Source of the DNA: Thermonema lapsum
GTDB taxonomy: Bacteria; Bacteroidota; Bacteroidia; Cytophagales; Thermonemataceae
Assembly: GCF_011761635.1 (NCBI RefSeq)
Contig: NZ_JAASRN010000002.1
Location: 458,537 to 522,536 of the forward strand
Direction: 5' to 3'
DNA: 64,000 nt
Positions 26,518 through 37,159 of this stretch are shown here, piece after piece. The position numbers and the translations under genes are program-made. The notes beneath the pieces are model-generated. The model made no database searches. It was given only the letters and a program-made list of their open reading frames with translations, and was not told where the DNA came from. The number at the start of each line of letters is the position of its first letter. The stretch's first letter is position 1.

Positions 26518-26551
26518 CTCTTGTAAACCTTGATTTGGTCTGTAAGGCTTA

Positions 26552-27436
26552 TTATACGTTGGCTGCTGCCTTCAAAGCTTCCACCATGGTGCTGCCTATT
26601 TCAGCAGGCGATTTCACCACATGAACGCCACACTCTGCCATAATCTTCATTTTAGCTTGTGCGGTATCGTCTTTGCCGCCCACAATAGCCCCTGCGTGCC
26701 CCATACGACGTCCTTTGGGGGCAGTCTGTCCGGCAATGAAACCAACTACCGGCTTAGTGCCATGCTCTTTAATCCAGCGAGCAGCTTCGGCTTCCATGCC
26801 ACCGCCTATTTCGCCAATCATGATAATACCTTCGGTTTCGGGGTCGTTCATCAGCAGTTCTACGGCTTCTTTGGTTGAGGTGCCGATAATAGGGTCGCCA
26901 CCAATGCCGATAGCAGTAGAAATCCCCAAGCCTGCTTTCACTACTTGGTCGGCAGCTTCGTAAGTGAGGGTACCCGACTTCGATACAATGCCAATTTTGC
27001 CGGGTTTAAAAACAAAGCCGGGCATAATGCCCACTTTAGCCTCGCCGGGGGTAATCACACCCGGGCAGTTGGGACCTATCAAACGAGCCTTCTTGCCTTT
27101 TAAGTATTCCTTTACATACATCATGTCACGTACAGGAATACCCTCAGTGATGGCAATAATCACCTCAATACCAGCATCAGCGGCTTCCATGATGGCATCG
27201 GCAGCAAACGCCGGAGGCACAAAAATAATAGATACGTTGGCTTGCACCTGCTCCACTGCCTCCTTTACAGTGTTGAATACCGGACGGTCCAAATGCTTTT
27301 GCCCCCCTTTGCCGGGAGTTACCCCCCCTACCACATTTGTGCCGTATTCTATCATTTGTTCCGCGTGAAAAGTACCTTCAGAGCCCGTGAACCCCTGAAC
27401 GATGACGCGAGAATTCTTATTGACCAAAACGCTCAT
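26552..27436 (-). CDS. sucD: Succinyl-CoA synthetase (ADP-forming) alpha subunit
   Basis: 294 residues from [18 protein letters not shown]. Converts succinyl-CoA to succinate with ATP/GTP formation in the TCA cycle. It has the CoA-binding Rossmann start ([18 protein letters not shown]), [34 protein letters not shown] and the active-site His region [10 protein letters not shown]. The beta subunit (sucC) is not adjacent, as is common in Bacteroidota. The start is set at 27436, 11 codons inside the longest frame, by homology and promoter position. Confidence 0.97.
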   Translation of the reverse strand: MSVLVNKNSRVIVQGFTGSEGTFHAEQMIEYGTNVVGGVTPGKGGQKHLDRPVFNTVKEAVEQVQANVSIIFVPPAFAADAIMEAADAGIEVIIAITEGIPVRDMMYVKEYLKGKKARLIGPNCPGVITPGEAKVGIMPGFVFKPGKIGIVSKSGTLTYEAADQVVKAGLGISTAIGIGGDPIIGTSTKEAVELLMNDPETEGIIMIGEIGGGMEAEAARWIKEHGTKPVVGFIAGQTAPKGRRMGHAGAIVGGKDDTAQAKMKIMAECGVHVVKSPAEIGSTMVEALKAAANV

Positions 27437-27466
27437 AACAATGAATTTAATATTTAACGATATGCA

Positions 27467-27497
27467 CAAAAATAACTTTTTCTATTGCTTTGGCAAA
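27467..27497 (-). promoter_or_regulatory. Promoter of sucD
   Basis: Minus-strand TTTG (complement of 27494-27497), exactly 19 nt, TATTTTTG (complement of 27467-27474). About 30 nt before the chosen ATG. A close match to the Bacteroidota consensus. Confidence 0.75.
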
Positions 27498-27601
27498 AGT
27501 GAAATCACAGAAGATGTTGCTTTTTCAGTAGTTTACAAGAAACTCTCACAAGGGCAGCTCTGTTGTTATTCTAAATCCTTTTTAAAAAAACAACTACAGC
27601 C

Positions 27602-27817
27602 ATGAGCAAGCAAAGCAAACGAATCAAAGAAAAGCAAAAACCCAGGGTACACCCCGAACTGGAAGGCTTCGATATTACAATCAATTCATTCGGAGAAATC
27701 AACAGTACTTACGATATCGATAAAATCAATGAATTTTTGAACAGAAAAGTAAAAGACAAAAAATTGAAGGACAGAGACGACCTATCTTTCAATCAGATGA
27801 AAGATGAAGAGGAATGA
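27602..27817 (+). CDS. Small conserved hypothetical protein
   Basis: 71 residues, very rich in Lys, Asp and Glu, no membrane segment or signal. The core 'HPELEGFDITINSFGEINSTYDIDKINEFLNRKV' resembles a small Bacteroidota-wide protein of unknown function. It stands alone between sucD (divergent) and lspA (convergent), with a terminator right after it. Confidence 0.75.
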   Translation: MSKQSKRIKEKQKPRVHPELEGFDITINSFGEINSTYDIDKINEFLNRKVKDKKLKDRDDLSFNQMKDEEE

Positions 27818-27840
27818 AAGACGAAGATGAATAAAACACA

Positions 27841-27880
27841 AAAACAGGTGAGCTATTCGGATATAGCCCACCTGTTTTTT
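27841..27880. terminator. Bidirectional terminator
   Basis: Outer stem AACAGGTG/CACCTGTT (27843-27850, 27869-27876), inner stem GCTAT/ATAGC, A run on the left and T run on the right; placed between the convergent small gene and lspA. The lspA stop codon begins at the end of the T run. Confidence 0.8.
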
Positions 27881-28515
27881 CACTCAAGCGATGTGGTTTC
27901 AGGCTCTGCTTTTGCCGGCGGGTGCTGTACTTCTCTCTTGCTATGCTCCCCAAAAAAACGCTTTTGAAAAAGCAAAATAGTGAGTACACTTACAAAAATG
28001 GCAGCATCGGCAACATTGAAAATGGGCCACAATGCCATATAGTCGCCACCAATCAAAGGTACCCATCTGGGTACATAGCCCTCCCATATGTCTATATAAA
28101 ACATATCCACCACTTGTCCGTAAAACCAAGGAGTGGGGGCATACAAAGGCGCGTTGTTCAGCCAAACACCATAGAAAACACTATCAATAAGATTGCCCAA
28201 CGCCCCGCCCAAAACCAAGGCGACACAATATTGCAAAGCACGCGGCATGCCTTTTTTCACAATATGAATAAGGTAATAGGTGATAGCTCCCATTGCAAGG
28301 ATACGGAAGGTAGTAAGCAGCAATTTGCCATAGCTTCCACCAAAAGTAGCTCCAAAAGCCATTCCTTCGTTTAAGGTATAATGCAGCTTGAACCAACCAT
28401 CGAATATGGGGATTTCTTCACCCAGCTGCATATTTCCCGCTACCCACAGTTTAACCATTTGGTCGATGAGCACCACCGTCAAGGCAACAGCAAATACTGA
28501 AATATATTTTTTCAT
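27880..28515 (-). CDS. lspA: Lipoprotein signal peptidase (signal peptidase II)
   Basis: 211 residues from MKKYISVFAVALTVVLIDQ. Removes signal peptides from prolipoproteins in the inner membrane, which this genome uses heavily. Four membrane helices; catalytic aspartates in GGALGNLIDS and FNVADAAIF; the conserved LNEGMAFG segment is present. A family-typical long insertion between the two Asp motifs (about 120-165) makes it longer than E. coli LspA. Starts 13 nt after the hemL stop. Confidence 0.95.
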   Translation of the reverse strand: MKKYISVFAVALTVVLIDQMVKLWVAGNMQLGEEIPIFDGWFKLHYTLNEGMAFGATFGGSYGKLLLTTFRILAMGAITYYLIHIVKKGMPRALQYCVALVLGGALGNLIDSVFYGVWLNNAPLYAPTPWFYGQVVDMFYIDIWEGYVPRWVPLIGGDYMALWPIFNVADAAIFVSVLTILLFQKRFFGEHSKREVQHPPAKAEPETTSLE

Positions 28516-28528
28516 AAACGGAGTTTTA

Positions 28529-29830
28529 TTATGCCTTTTGATTGATGATTTCATCTAAAGCATCTGCATGAGCTTGAATGATATGCTGGATGTCTTCTTC
28601 GCTCAAAGCAGCCGAGCAAAACCAACTTTCAAACTGCGAAGGCGCCAGATACACCCCTCTACGCAACATGGCTTGAAAATATTTGGCAAACAACTGAAGA
28701 TCACAACTTTTGGCTGTTGTAAAATCATATACGGTTTGCTCTGTAAAGAAGACATTCAGCATGGAGCCTATTTTATTCATCGTGTAATGTAACCCACGCT
28801 TTTCGAGTTCTCCCTTCATGCCCTTATAGAGCTTATCGCCGATGCTTTCGAGGCGAGCATATATTGCTGAGTTTTCGCGCAACTCGCGCAAGATAGCCAA
28901 TCCGGCAGCCATTGCCACGGGATTACCCGACAAGGTGCCCGCCTGATATACCTTTCCCGAAGGCGACACCTTTTCCATTATCTCGCGTTTGCCACCATAA
29001 GCCCCTACAGGCATGCCTCCGCCTATGATTTTGCCCAAGGTCGTAAGGTCAGGAAATACACCGAAGCGCTCTTGGGCACCACCGGGTGCCAAGCGAAAAC
29101 CGGTCATTACTTCATCAAAAATGAGCACAATGCCGTGCTTGTCGCAGAGGTCGCGCAAGCCTTGCAAATAACCCGGCTTGGGCAAAACACAGCCCATGTT
29201 GCCAGCTACTGGTTCTACAATAATAGCTGCAATCTGTTCAGGGTATTGTGCAATTAAAGCTTCCACTGCCTGCAAATCATTGTAGGGCGCTATGAGCGTG
29301 TCTTGGGCAGTGCCAGGGGTTACGCCCGGGCTGTTGGGCGCGCCAGTGGTAGCCGCACCGCTGCCAGCAGCAATCAGGAAGGAGTCGCCATGCCCATGAT
29401 AACAGCCTTCAAATTTGATGATTTTGTGGCGCCCCGTATAGCCACGTGCCAAACGAATTGCCGACATGGTGGCTTCGGTACCAGAGTTCACCATGCGCAC
29501 CATCTCCACGGAAGGCACCATCGAAACAATCAGCTCAGCCATTTCCACCTCAAGGCGCGTGGGAGCTCCGAAGGAAGGCGAATCAGCAGCTGCCCTTTGA
29601 ATAGCCTCCAGCACAGGTGCATAGGCATGCCCCAATATCATGGGTCCCCAAGAGTTGATGCAGTCGATATAGCGATTTCCGTCTTCGTCGTAGAGATAAG
29701 CGCCTTCTGCTTTTTTGATAAACAAAGGCTGCCCGCCCACTGCTTGAAAAGCGCGCACTGGCGAGTTCACTCCACCGGGAATCACTTTTTTTGCCCGCTC
29801 GAACAGAATTACACTTTTGTCGGTATTCAT
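28529..29830 (-). CDS. hemL: Glutamate-1-semialdehyde 2,1-aminomutase
   Basis: 433 residues. PLP enzyme forming 5-aminolevulinate from glutamate-1-semialdehyde (C5 haem pathway). Motifs: [58 protein letters not shown] and the PLP lysine in [18 protein letters not shown]. Between the TPR/PBP1-like gene (11 nt) and lspA (13 nt), so these three form an operon. Confidence 0.98.
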   Translation of the reverse strand: MNTDKSVILFERAKKVIPGGVNSPVRAFQAVGGQPLFIKKAEGAYLYDEDGNRYIDCINSWGPMILGHAYAPVLEAIQRAAADSPSFGAPTRLEVEMAELIVSMVPSVEMVRMVNSGTEATMSAIRLARGYTGRHKIIKFEGCYHGHGDSFLIAAGSGAATTGAPNSPGVTPGTAQDTLIAPYNDLQAVEALIAQYPEQIAAIIVEPVAGNMGCVLPKPGYLQGLRDLCDKHGIVLIFDEVMTGFRLAPGGAQERFGVFPDLTTLGKIIGGGMPVGAYGGKREIMEKVSPSGKVYQAGTLSGNPVAMAAGLAILRELRENSAIYARLESIGDKLYKGMKGELEKRGLHYTMNKIGSMLNVFFTEQTVYDFTTAKSCDLQLFAKYFQAMLRRGVYLAPSQFESWFCSAALSEEDIQHIIQAHADALDEIINQKA

Positions 29831-29841
29831 GGTATGGAAAG

Positions 29842-31560
29842 TTAGTTTTTAACAGGATAGTTTACAATCTGTATTTTTTCTGCTTCATATTTCAGGATAG
29901 GCACAAAAGTATTGACAAGCCCTCCCTTTTTCTCTTTTTTGAACAAATACGGGCGCAAGGTCGTAGCAGAGGGTACTTCCCCAGCAAGCGACAGCCAGCC
30001 GGTGGCAGCATCGTCTTTTAAGGCGTGCCCCAGCAGACGTAGAGCGTCATAAGTCAGATAAGCCTGCACCGGGGGTTGGCGGTAGTTGCCGCGGTGAGCA
30101 ATGCGATACGCCCACCAATTGAATTTTTCAAGGAAAGGCTCCTTAGTGTTGAAAGGGCAGAAATGCGGGGCTATAAAATAAATGGGCATGCTGCTAAGCA
30201 CTGCGGCTTCCAGATGCCCATGCAGAAGCCACGCTTCGGGCACCAACAGCAGGTTGTTGAGTGCTTTGTCTTTCCAATACTGTAGAATAAGCTTTTCGAA
30301 CAACTGACTATTGCTGAGGCAGTAAACAAACTGCGCCGAAGCAATACCCCATTCATTCAGCAAAGTGGAAAGGTTGGGCAAATCTTCAGTTTTGAGCTGT
30401 CGAGCGGTGATATTTATACCCTCAGCACGCAGCTGTTCTACTTTTTTTTGTGCTTCTGCGACCATCTCTTCGGTATAAAGCAGAATACCTTGCGTTTTCA
30501 TTTTCTGCGTAAGGAAGTCTGCCACCGCCCGCGCTTCATAAATAGCAGGGGGCTGCATCAGGATGCTCAATGGCAAGGCAGCCAGATGTTCGTCATTGTT
30601 GAACACCTGCAGCAGGGGCACGCCCAAGTGCTCTGCCAAGCGCAACTGCCGCATCAAGGCATCCGGTTCGGGCGAGGCTATTATCAGGTCGGTAAAGGCA
30701 AACTCACCGTATTCTGCCCACACCAACAAAGAGTCTTTTACCTTTTGCCAATCGTAGGCAACCAATACCCAACGCTTCCCAAGGGAATCGGTGATGGCTT
30801 CTGCTGCCTTAGCCCCCCAAAAAACAGCAGCCCCGGGCGAGTACATCATCTGCTTCCTGTAAGTGAGCGTATCACCGGATTTCAAGGCATTCAGTCCGAA
30901 GTTGTAAAAAAACACGGCGTAGAGGGTATCACTCCGCGGACGTACAACCTCTATGGCTACTGATTCGGGCACATTCAAATCATACTTGGCAATCAGGCGT
31001 TTCATCAAGGCAATATCTTCTACATCGCGTGCATATTTTGCCAAGTGATTGACAAAGATTTGCGCCAAAAATAAGTCGTCGGGATACAAAGACAGCAAGT
31101 TTTCCAGCACCTTTCTTGGGCGACTTTGCAAGTAGTAGCCCTTCATGTTGTTGGCTGCATTGTGCAGTTCTATGTTGTTTATTTTTTCTATATAACGGAA
31201 AGCCAGTGGGTCCTCCTGTTTTTCAAAAGCTATGTTGGCAAGTAAATAAAAAACTTCATCTACACGTTCCCAAGGGGTAATGCGGTTCAATATGTTGAGC
31301 AACAAGGCTTCTGCATCGTCGTACTGCTCCATTCGAAAAGCGCAAAGGGCAGAAAAATAATAGGCTTCCACCTCATAAGGGTTATCCGGGGCACTCAGTC
31401 GCAATTGTGCCCACAGACGGGCAGCTTCTGCCCACTGTTGAGCATCGGTATATTGTACTGCCTGCGTGAAAATAGACTCGTATTTGCTCGATTGTGCCGA
31501 GGCTACTCCACTTACCAGCATCAGCCCCAAAAGCACACAAAACATTCGGTATCGAAGCAT
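29842..31560 (-). CDS. TPR plus periplasmic-binding-protein-like secreted protein (LpoA-like architecture)
   Basis: 572 residues. Signal peptide with cleavage near ASAQ (residue ~22), no lipobox Cys. Residues ~25-190 are helical TPR-like repeats ('[23 protein letters not shown]' style). Residues ~230-560 look like a type I periplasmic-binding fold ('[14 protein letters not shown]', '[33 protein letters not shown]'). TPR plus PBP1 is the layout of LpoA, the outer-membrane activator of penicillin-binding protein PBP1A; homology to LpoA is not shown here, only the architecture. Precedes hemL and lspA. Confidence 0.6.
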   Translation of the reverse strand: MLRYRMFCVLLGLMLVSGVASAQSSKYESIFTQAVQYTDAQQWAEAARLWAQLRLSAPDNPYEVEAYYFSALCAFRMEQYDDAEALLLNILNRITPWERVDEVFYLLANIAFEKQEDPLAFRYIEKINNIELHNAANNMKGYYLQSRPRKVLENLLSLYPDDLFLAQIFVNHLAKYARDVEDIALMKRLIAKYDLNVPESVAIEVVRPRSDTLYAVFFYNFGLNALKSGDTLTYRKQMMYSPGAAVFWGAKAAEAITDSLGKRWVLVAYDWQKVKDSLLVWAEYGEFAFTDLIIASPEPDALMRQLRLAEHLGVPLLQVFNNDEHLAALPLSILMQPPAIYEARAVADFLTQKMKTQGILLYTEEMVAEAQKKVEQLRAEGINITARQLKTEDLPNLSTLLNEWGIASAQFVYCLSNSQLFEKLILQYWKDKALNNLLLVPEAWLLHGHLEAAVLSSMPIYFIAPHFCPFNTKEPFLEKFNWWAYRIAHRGNYRQPPVQAYLTYDALRLLGHALKDDAATGWLSLAGEVPSATTLRPYLFKKEKKGGLVNTFVPILKYEAEKIQIVNYPVKN

Positions 31561-31644
31561 AGTACCTGAATTTAATAAAAAAGTAGCATGAGGCTCAAAA
31601 TTAACAAAATTTGCAAGGAATGGAAGGATTCAAGTCAAGAGGTA

Positions 31645-32325
31645 TCAGGATTCTTTCATGTCTTCCAGAGCTGTGTTCAGAAAGCCAATCAAGGGTTGTG
31701 CCACCGTAGCATAAGTAAGCAGCAGGTTGGGGAAAGCGGCAGAGAGCACCTCTTCATCGCTGCAGGCTTTACGCACAATCCACCGTTTGCGACGTAGCGA
31801 TAGCTGCAATGCTTCGGGCGCATCGGCAAATTCTTTCGGTAAGCGTTGCAGTAGCTCGCCCTCTACCTCGGGAAAATAACGCACAAAGGTAGTTTGTTGC
31901 AAAAGTGCAAGCCACTTGTCTTGCTCGTAGTATATTTCTTGACGCACAGCCTTCTGCATAGCAGCCGAAGGGGCATATAAACCCGCTGCCACAAAAGAAG
32001 CGCCTGGCTCTATGTGTAAATAAAAGCCTGCGAAAGGACTCTTGCGCCCCCCGGGCGCTATCAATGCCCCAAAGTTGGTTTTATAGGGGGTTTTGTCTTT
32101 ATTAAAACGCGTATCACGCGCCAGACGAAAAATGCACTGTGCAGCAGTCAGGTTTTCCTGATGGTGAAGGTGTATGCTTGCTTGGATGAAGGCTTCTACA
32201 AATTCCGAAAAATTTTGCTTGGCTTGTTCATAAGCCTCCCGGTGGGCAATCATCCACTCGCGGTTGTTGTGCTGCTTTAGCTCTTGCAGAAAAACAAGCG
32301 TTTCCGGATAAATCGTGTACTGCAT
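31645..32325 (-). CDS. DUF2461 family protein
   Basis: 226 residues. Recognised by 'FLQELKQHNNREWM', 'RLARDTRFNKDKTPYKTNFGALI' and 'FAGFYLHIEPGASFVAAGLY', the hallmarks of DUF2461. Function unknown; no catalytic motif stands out. Its ATG overlaps the stop of the upstream DUF3467 gene by one base (TGATG), implying coupled translation. Confidence 0.9.
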   Translation of the reverse strand: MQYTIYPETLVFLQELKQHNNREWMIAHREAYEQAKQNFSEFVEAFIQASIHLHHQENLTAAQCIFRLARDTRFNKDKTPYKTNFGALIAPGGRKSPFAGFYLHIEPGASFVAAGLYAPSAAMQKAVRQEIYYEQDKWLALLQQTTFVRYFPEVEGELLQRLPKEFADAPEALQLSLRRKRWIVRKACSDEEVLSAAFPNLLLTYATVAQPLIGFLNTALEDMKES

Positions 32326-32633
32326 CAGGCTTCACCTATTGGTCCGTTGTAGGGGAATGGCTGATTTTTGCCCGTTTCAAGCTTGATTTCCCCAAAATTT
32401 GCCTCGTATTTTCTGATGTTGTTTTCCAGCGCCAGTAAAAAACGCTTGACGTGTTCGGGGGTCATAATGACCCGAGTTTTTACTTTGGCTTTGGGCATGC
32501 CCGGCAGCATTTGAAGAAAATCCAAAACAAACTCGCTTGGCGAATGGGCTATCATAGCCAAGTTGGAATATATGCCTTGGGCGATTTCTTCGGATATCTC
32601 TACGTCGATGTTTGGGATTTTGTCGTCTTGCAT
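32325..32633 (-). CDS. DUF3467 family protein
   Basis: 102 residues from MQDDKIPNIDVEISEE. Features 'EIAQGIYSNLAMIAHSPSEFVLDFLQMLPG' and 'RVIMTPEHVKRFLLALENNI', as in DUF3467, a small family spread through bacteria with no known function. The longer frame upstream crosses the rpoC terminator and is not used. Confidence 0.9.
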   Translation of the reverse strand: MQDDKIPNIDVEISEEIAQGIYSNLAMIAHSPSEFVLDFLQMLPGMPKAKVKTRVIMTPEHVKRFLLALENNIRKYEANFGEIKLETGKNQPFPYNGPIGEA

Positions 32634-32671
32634 GGCTACTCCGATAGTTTCAAAAACAGCATTGAAGATAC

Positions 32672-32704
32672 AAAAAAGGCGCCCGACATACAAACGGGCG
32701 CCTT
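32672..32704 (-). terminator. Terminator of the rpoBC operon
   Basis: 10-bp GC-rich stem AAGGCGCCCG/CGGGCGCCTT (32676-32685, 32695-32704) followed on the minus strand by TTTTTTG. Starts 29 nt after the rpoC stop. Confidence 0.9.
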
Positions 32705-32732
32705 CGGCAAAGGTCATATCCAGTGCTGCTTG

Positions 32733-35700
32733 TTATTTGGTTTTTGCTTTGCGGGTGCTTTTGCGGCGTTTGGGCTTTTCCTCTTCTTCCTTTTGAGCAG
32801 CTTCTGCCTGCAAAGTCTTTTCATACTCTTCTTTCGAGAGCACGATGTAGTCTTGATAGCGGCGGATGCCTGTACCAGCGGGAATGAGGTGCCCAACAAT
32901 CACGTTTTCTTTCAAGCCCAAGAGTTCATCGGTTTTAGCCGCTACGGCTGCCTCGCTCAGTACCTTGGTGGTTTCTTGGAACGATGCCGCCGAGATGAAG
33001 CTCTCGGTACCCAACGACGCTTGTGTGATACCTTGCAGCGTGGGTTTTGCTACCGCAGGACGGGCATCACGCACTTTTACCAGCCGCAAGTCTTTGCGGC
33101 GCAGCACCGAGTTTTCGTCGCGTAGCTCACGCATGCTCACGGGCTGTCCTGGGCTGAAGCGATTGGAGTCGCCGGGGTCCTCCACTATCTTCAACTCTAG
33201 GATACGGTCGTTTTCCTCACGGAAGCGCCACTTTTCTACCAACTCGCCGGGCAAGAAGTCTGTATCTCCGGGGTCAATCACCTCTACTTTTTGCATCATC
33301 TGACGCACAATCACTTCAATGTGCTTGTCGTTGATTTTCACCCCTTGTAGGCGATACACTTCCTGAATTTCGTTTACCAAATAAGCCTGTACAGCCGTCG
33401 GTCCTTTGATAGCCAAGATGTCACTTGGGGTAATGGTACCGTCGGAAAGCGGCGCGCCAGCTTTCACGAAATCACCATCCTGTACTAAGATGTGTTTCGA
33501 CAAGGGCACCATGTATTTCTTCTGTACCCCGTCTTTGGCTTCCACTATAATCTCACGGTTGCCTCGTTTGATGCTGCCAAACTTCACAATACCATCGATG
33601 CCGCTCACTATTGCGGGGTTCGAAGGGTTACGGGCTTCGAACAATTCGGTTACACGAGGCAAACCACCAGTGATGTCGCGGGTTTTACCCATGGCACGCG
33701 GTATTTTAGCCAACACCTGACCGGGTTTGATGGTAGTTCCTTCTTTGGCAACCACATAAGCCCCTACCGGTATGTTGTAGCTCTTCACCTCGCCGCTTTC
33801 GGTAGTAATGATGATGGCGGGGTTCTTGGTTTTATCCTTAGACTCCACAATAATTTTTTCGCGGAAGCCGGTTTGTTCGTCCACCTCTTCTTTGCAGGTT
33901 ATACCTTCGATGATGGCTTCGTAAGAAACCTTACCCCCCACTTCTGAAAGGATAAGAGCGTTGTAGGCATCCCACTCGCAAATCACATCTCCTTTCTGTA
34001 AGGTATCGCCTTCTTTCACATGTAGAACTGCCCCATAAGGCACGTGGTTGGTTACCAATACCTTTTTGGTTTTGGGGTCCACTATTTTCACTTCGCCCAT
34101 ACGAGAGAAGACGATATCGGCTTCTTGCCCATCGGTAGTAACCCCACGAATCACACGCATGTTTTCAAACTCAACAACACCGGGGAATTTGGCTTTCAAG
34201 TTAGCATCCACGGCAATGTTGGAGGCGGTACCCCCTACGTGGAAGGTACGTAGTGTCAGCTGCGTACCAGGCTCACCAATCGACTGGGCGGCAATAACAC
34301 CTACAGCCTCTCCTATTTCTACCATGCGACCGGTAGCCAAGTTGCGCCCATAGCACTTGCGACAAACACCACGTTTGCTTTCGCAAGTCAGCACAGAACG
34401 CACTTCCACTTCCTCGATGGCTGATTCTTCTATGCGTGCAGCTATCTCTTCGGTGATTTCTTCGCCTGAGCGTACAATCAACTCATCGGTGATGGGGTCG
34501 TATATGTCGTGCACAGACACCCGCCCCAGAATACGTTCGCTGATGGGCTCTACTATCTCCTCTTCGTTTTTGAGAGCGCCGATGACGATGCCTCGCAGAG
34601 TGCCACAATCCTCTTCGTTCACAATCACATCTTGGGCTACATCCACCAAGCGGCGAGTCAAATAACCGGCGTCAGCTGTCTTCAAAGCGGTATCTGCCAA
34701 ACCTTTGCGGGCACCATGAGTAGAAATAAAGTATTCGAGTACGTCAAGCCCTTCTTTAAAGTTCGACAAGATGGGGTTTTCGATGATAGCACCTACCGAG
34801 CCTTGCAAGCTCTTTTGTGGTTTTGCCATCAAACCACGCATACCGCCCAGCTGACGAATCTGCTCTTTAGAACCGCGAGCACCGGAATCCATCATCATAA
34901 ATACAGGGTTGAAGCCCTGGTCGTCGTCGCGCATTTTATCAAGCAAGATGTTCGTCAGCTTGTTGTTTACACGAGTCCAAATGTCGATTACCTGATTGTA
35001 GCGTTCGTTATCGGTAATCAGACCCATCATATAGTTTTGGTAGATGCTTTCTACCTCTTCTTTAGCTTTTTCAATAAGTTTCTGTTTTTCTTCGGGCACA
35101 AGGATATCCCCTAAGCCAATAGACAAGCCCCCTTTGTATGCCATAGTATAGCCCAGCTCCTTGATGTCGTCAAGGAATTTGGCAGTTGCTGGCACGCCCG
35201 CCTCTTTGTGCACCAGCGAGATGATTTTCTGCAGTTTTTTCTTGGTGAGCAGCTCGTTGATGAAGCCAACTTGCTCGGGCACAAACTGATTGAAGATAAC
35301 ACGCCCGGCAACAGTTTCAATCATTTTTTCCACAAGCTGTTCCCCCTCTTTCACTTTCACTTTCACTTTGATGAAGGCGTGTTTCGAAATTTTACCCTCA
35401 TTCAAAGCAATGATTACCTCTTCGGGCGAGTAGAAAATCTTGCCTTCACCCGGTACTGGCTTGTCTTCGGTGCTGCGACGCCCTTTGGTGAGGTAATACA
35501 AGCCCAACACCATGTCTTGCGAAGGCACAGCAATGGGGGCACCGTTGGCAGGGCTCAAGATGTTGTGAGTAGAAAGCATCAATAGCGATGCTTCAAGGAT
35601 AGCCTCGTTGCTCAAAGGCACGTGCACTGCCATTTGGTCACCGTCGAAGTCGGCGTTGAAAGCCGTACATACCAAGGGGTGCAACTGGATAGCTTTGCCT

Positions 35701-37070
35701 TCAATCAATTTAGGCTGGAATGCCTGAATACCCAAGCGGTGCAAAGTAGGTGCACGGTTGAGCAATACGGGATGCCCTTTCAACACATTTTCCAAGATGT
35801 CCCAAATGACAGGGTCCTTGCGGTCCACTATTTTCTTGGCAGTCTTTACAGTTTTTACTATCCCGCGCTCAATCAGCTTCCGGATGATGAAAGGCTTGAA
35901 CAACTCGGCTGCCATGTCTTTGGGCAAGCCACACTCGTGCATTTTCAATTCTGGACCTACCACAATCACCGAACGCCCGGAATAGTCAACACGCTTACCC
36001 AAGAGGTTTTGACGGAAGCGCCCCTGTTTTCCTTTCAAGGTATCGGAAAGCGACTTCAAAGCGCGGTTGCCTTCTGCTTTCACGGCATTGACCTTACGCG
36101 AATTGTCGAAGAGTGAATCTACCGCTTCTTGAAGCATACGCTTTTCGTTACGCAGAATCACCTCCGGCGCTTTGATTTCAAGCAGGCGCTTCAAACGATT
36201 GTTGCGGATAATCACCCGACGATACAACTCGTTGAGGTCTGAGGTAGCGAAGCGTCCGCCGTCCAGAGGCACCAAGGGGCGCAACTCGGGCGGAATCACC
36301 GGTACCATGCGCACAATCATCCACTCCGGACGGTTCTCTATTTTCTTTTGTGCTTCTTGGAAAGCACGCACTATGCGCAGGCGCTTGAGCGCCTCGGCAC
36401 GACGCTGCTGTGAGCTATCGTTGGCTGCCTGATGGCGCAACTCATAAGAGAGTTTATCCAAGTCGATGCGCGACAGAAGCATCTCCAATGCCTCGCCCCC
36501 CATTTTAGCAATAAACTTTCGGGGGTCACTGTCATCAAGCATTTGGTTTTCTCGAGGCAGTTTATCTAAAATATCCAAATATTCGTCTTCGGTGAGGAAG
36601 TCGAGATAAGAGACGCCCTCTTCTTCCAAAATACCGGGCTGAATCACAACATAGCGCTCATAATAAATGATTTGGTCGAGCTTTTTGGAAGACAAGCCCA
36701 GCAAATAGCCTATTTTGTTAGGCAAAGAACGGAAGTACCAGATATGAGCCACCGGCACTACGAGCTCAATATGCCCCATTCGCTCACGCCGCACTTTCTT
36801 CTCGGTTACTTCTACCCCGCAGCGGTCGCAAACGATGCCTTTGTAACGAATCCGTTTGTATTTGCCACAGTGACATTCATAATCTTTGACCGGTCCGAAG
36901 ATGCGCTCACAGAAAAGACCGCCCATCTCCGGCTTGTAGGTTCTGTAGTTGATAGTCTCGGGTTGGGTTACTTCCCCGTAAGAGCTATCAAGGATTGATT
37001 CCGGCGATGCAAGGCTAATGGTAATAGCCTCGAAATTGCTGCTTACTTTTTTGCTTCTGCCGAATGCCAT
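32733..37070 (-). CDS. rpoC: RNA polymerase subunit beta'
   Basis: 1445 residues from [19 protein letters not shown]. Zinc ribbon near the N-terminus (CHCGKY...CDRCGVEV), active-site magnesium loop [15 protein letters not shown] (~472), trigger loop and bridge helix regions, and the second Zn site ([18 protein letters not shown]). C-terminal ~40 residues are Lys/Arg/Glu-rich. The open frame extends upstream to 37163 but homology begins at 37070. 89 nt downstream of rpoB. Confidence 0.98.
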   Translation of the reverse strand: MAFGRSKKVSSNFEAITISLASPESILDSSYGEVTQPETINYRTYKPEMGGLFCERIFGPVKDYECHCGKYKRIRYKGIVCDRCGVEVTEKKVRRERMGHIELVVPVAHIWYFRSLPNKIGYLLGLSSKKLDQIIYYERYVVIQPGILEEEGVSYLDFLTEDEYLDILDKLPRENQMLDDSDPRKFIAKMGGEALEMLLSRIDLDKLSYELRHQAANDSSQQRRAEALKRLRIVRAFQEAQKKIENRPEWMIVRMVPVIPPELRPLVPLDGGRFATSDLNELYRRVIIRNNRLKRLLEIKAPEVILRNEKRMLQEAVDSLFDNSRKVNAVKAEGNRALKSLSDTLKGKQGRFRQNLLGKRVDYSGRSVIVVGPELKMHECGLPKDMAAELFKPFIIRKLIERGIVKTVKTAKKIVDRKDPVIWDILENVLKGHPVLLNRAPTLHRLGIQAFQPKLIEGKAIQLHPLVCTAFNADFDGDQMAVHVPLSNEAILEASLLMLSTHNILSPANGAPIAVPSQDMVLGLYYLTKGRRSTEDKPVPGEGKIFYSPEEVIIALNEGKISKHAFIKVKVKVKEGEQLVEKMIETVAGRVIFNQFVPEQVGFINELLTKKKLQKIISLVHKEAGVPATAKFLDDIKELGYTMAYKGGLSIGLGDILVPEEKQKLIEKAKEEVESIYQNYMMGLITDNERYNQVIDIWTRVNNKLTNILLDKMRDDDQGFNPVFMMMDSGARGSKEQIRQLGGMRGLMAKPQKSLQGSVGAIIENPILSNFKEGLDVLEYFISTHGARKGLADTALKTADAGYLTRRLVDVAQDVIVNEEDCGTLRGIVIGALKNEEEIVEPISERILGRVSVHDIYDPITDELIVRSGEEITEEIAARIEESAIEEVEVRSVLTCESKRGVCRKCYGRNLATGRMVEIGEAVGVIAAQSIGEPGTQLTLRTFHVGGTASNIAVDANLKAKFPGVVEFENMRVIRGVTTDGQEADIVFSRMGEVKIVDPKTKKVLVTNHVPYGAVLHVKEGDTLQKGDVICEWDAYNALILSEVGGKVSYEAIIEGITCKEEVDEQTGFREKIIVESKDKTKNPAIIITTESGEVKSYNIPVGAYVVAKEGTTIKPGQVLAKIPRAMGKTRDITGGLPRVTELFEARNPSNPAIVSGIDGIVKFGSIKRGNREIIVEAKDGVQKKYMVPLSKHILVQDGDFVKAGAPLSDGTITPSDILAIKGPTAVQAYLVNEIQEVYRLQGVKINDKHIEVIVRQMMQKVEVIDPGDTDFLPGELVEKWRFREENDRILELKIVEDPGDSNRFSPGQPVSMRELRDENSVLRRKDLRLVKVRDARPAVAKPTLQGITQASLGTESFISAASFQETTKVLSEAAVAAKTDELLGLKENVIVGHLIPAGTGIRRYQDYIVLSKEEYEKTLQAEAAQKEEEEKPKRRKSTRKAKTK

Positions 37071-37159
37071 ATCGTATATTTCAGGTTTGGAGCTTAAATT
37101 AAAAGATTGAGAATAAGAGAAAGAAGAGCAAGCCCCAGCAAGGGGCTTACTCCAACGAA

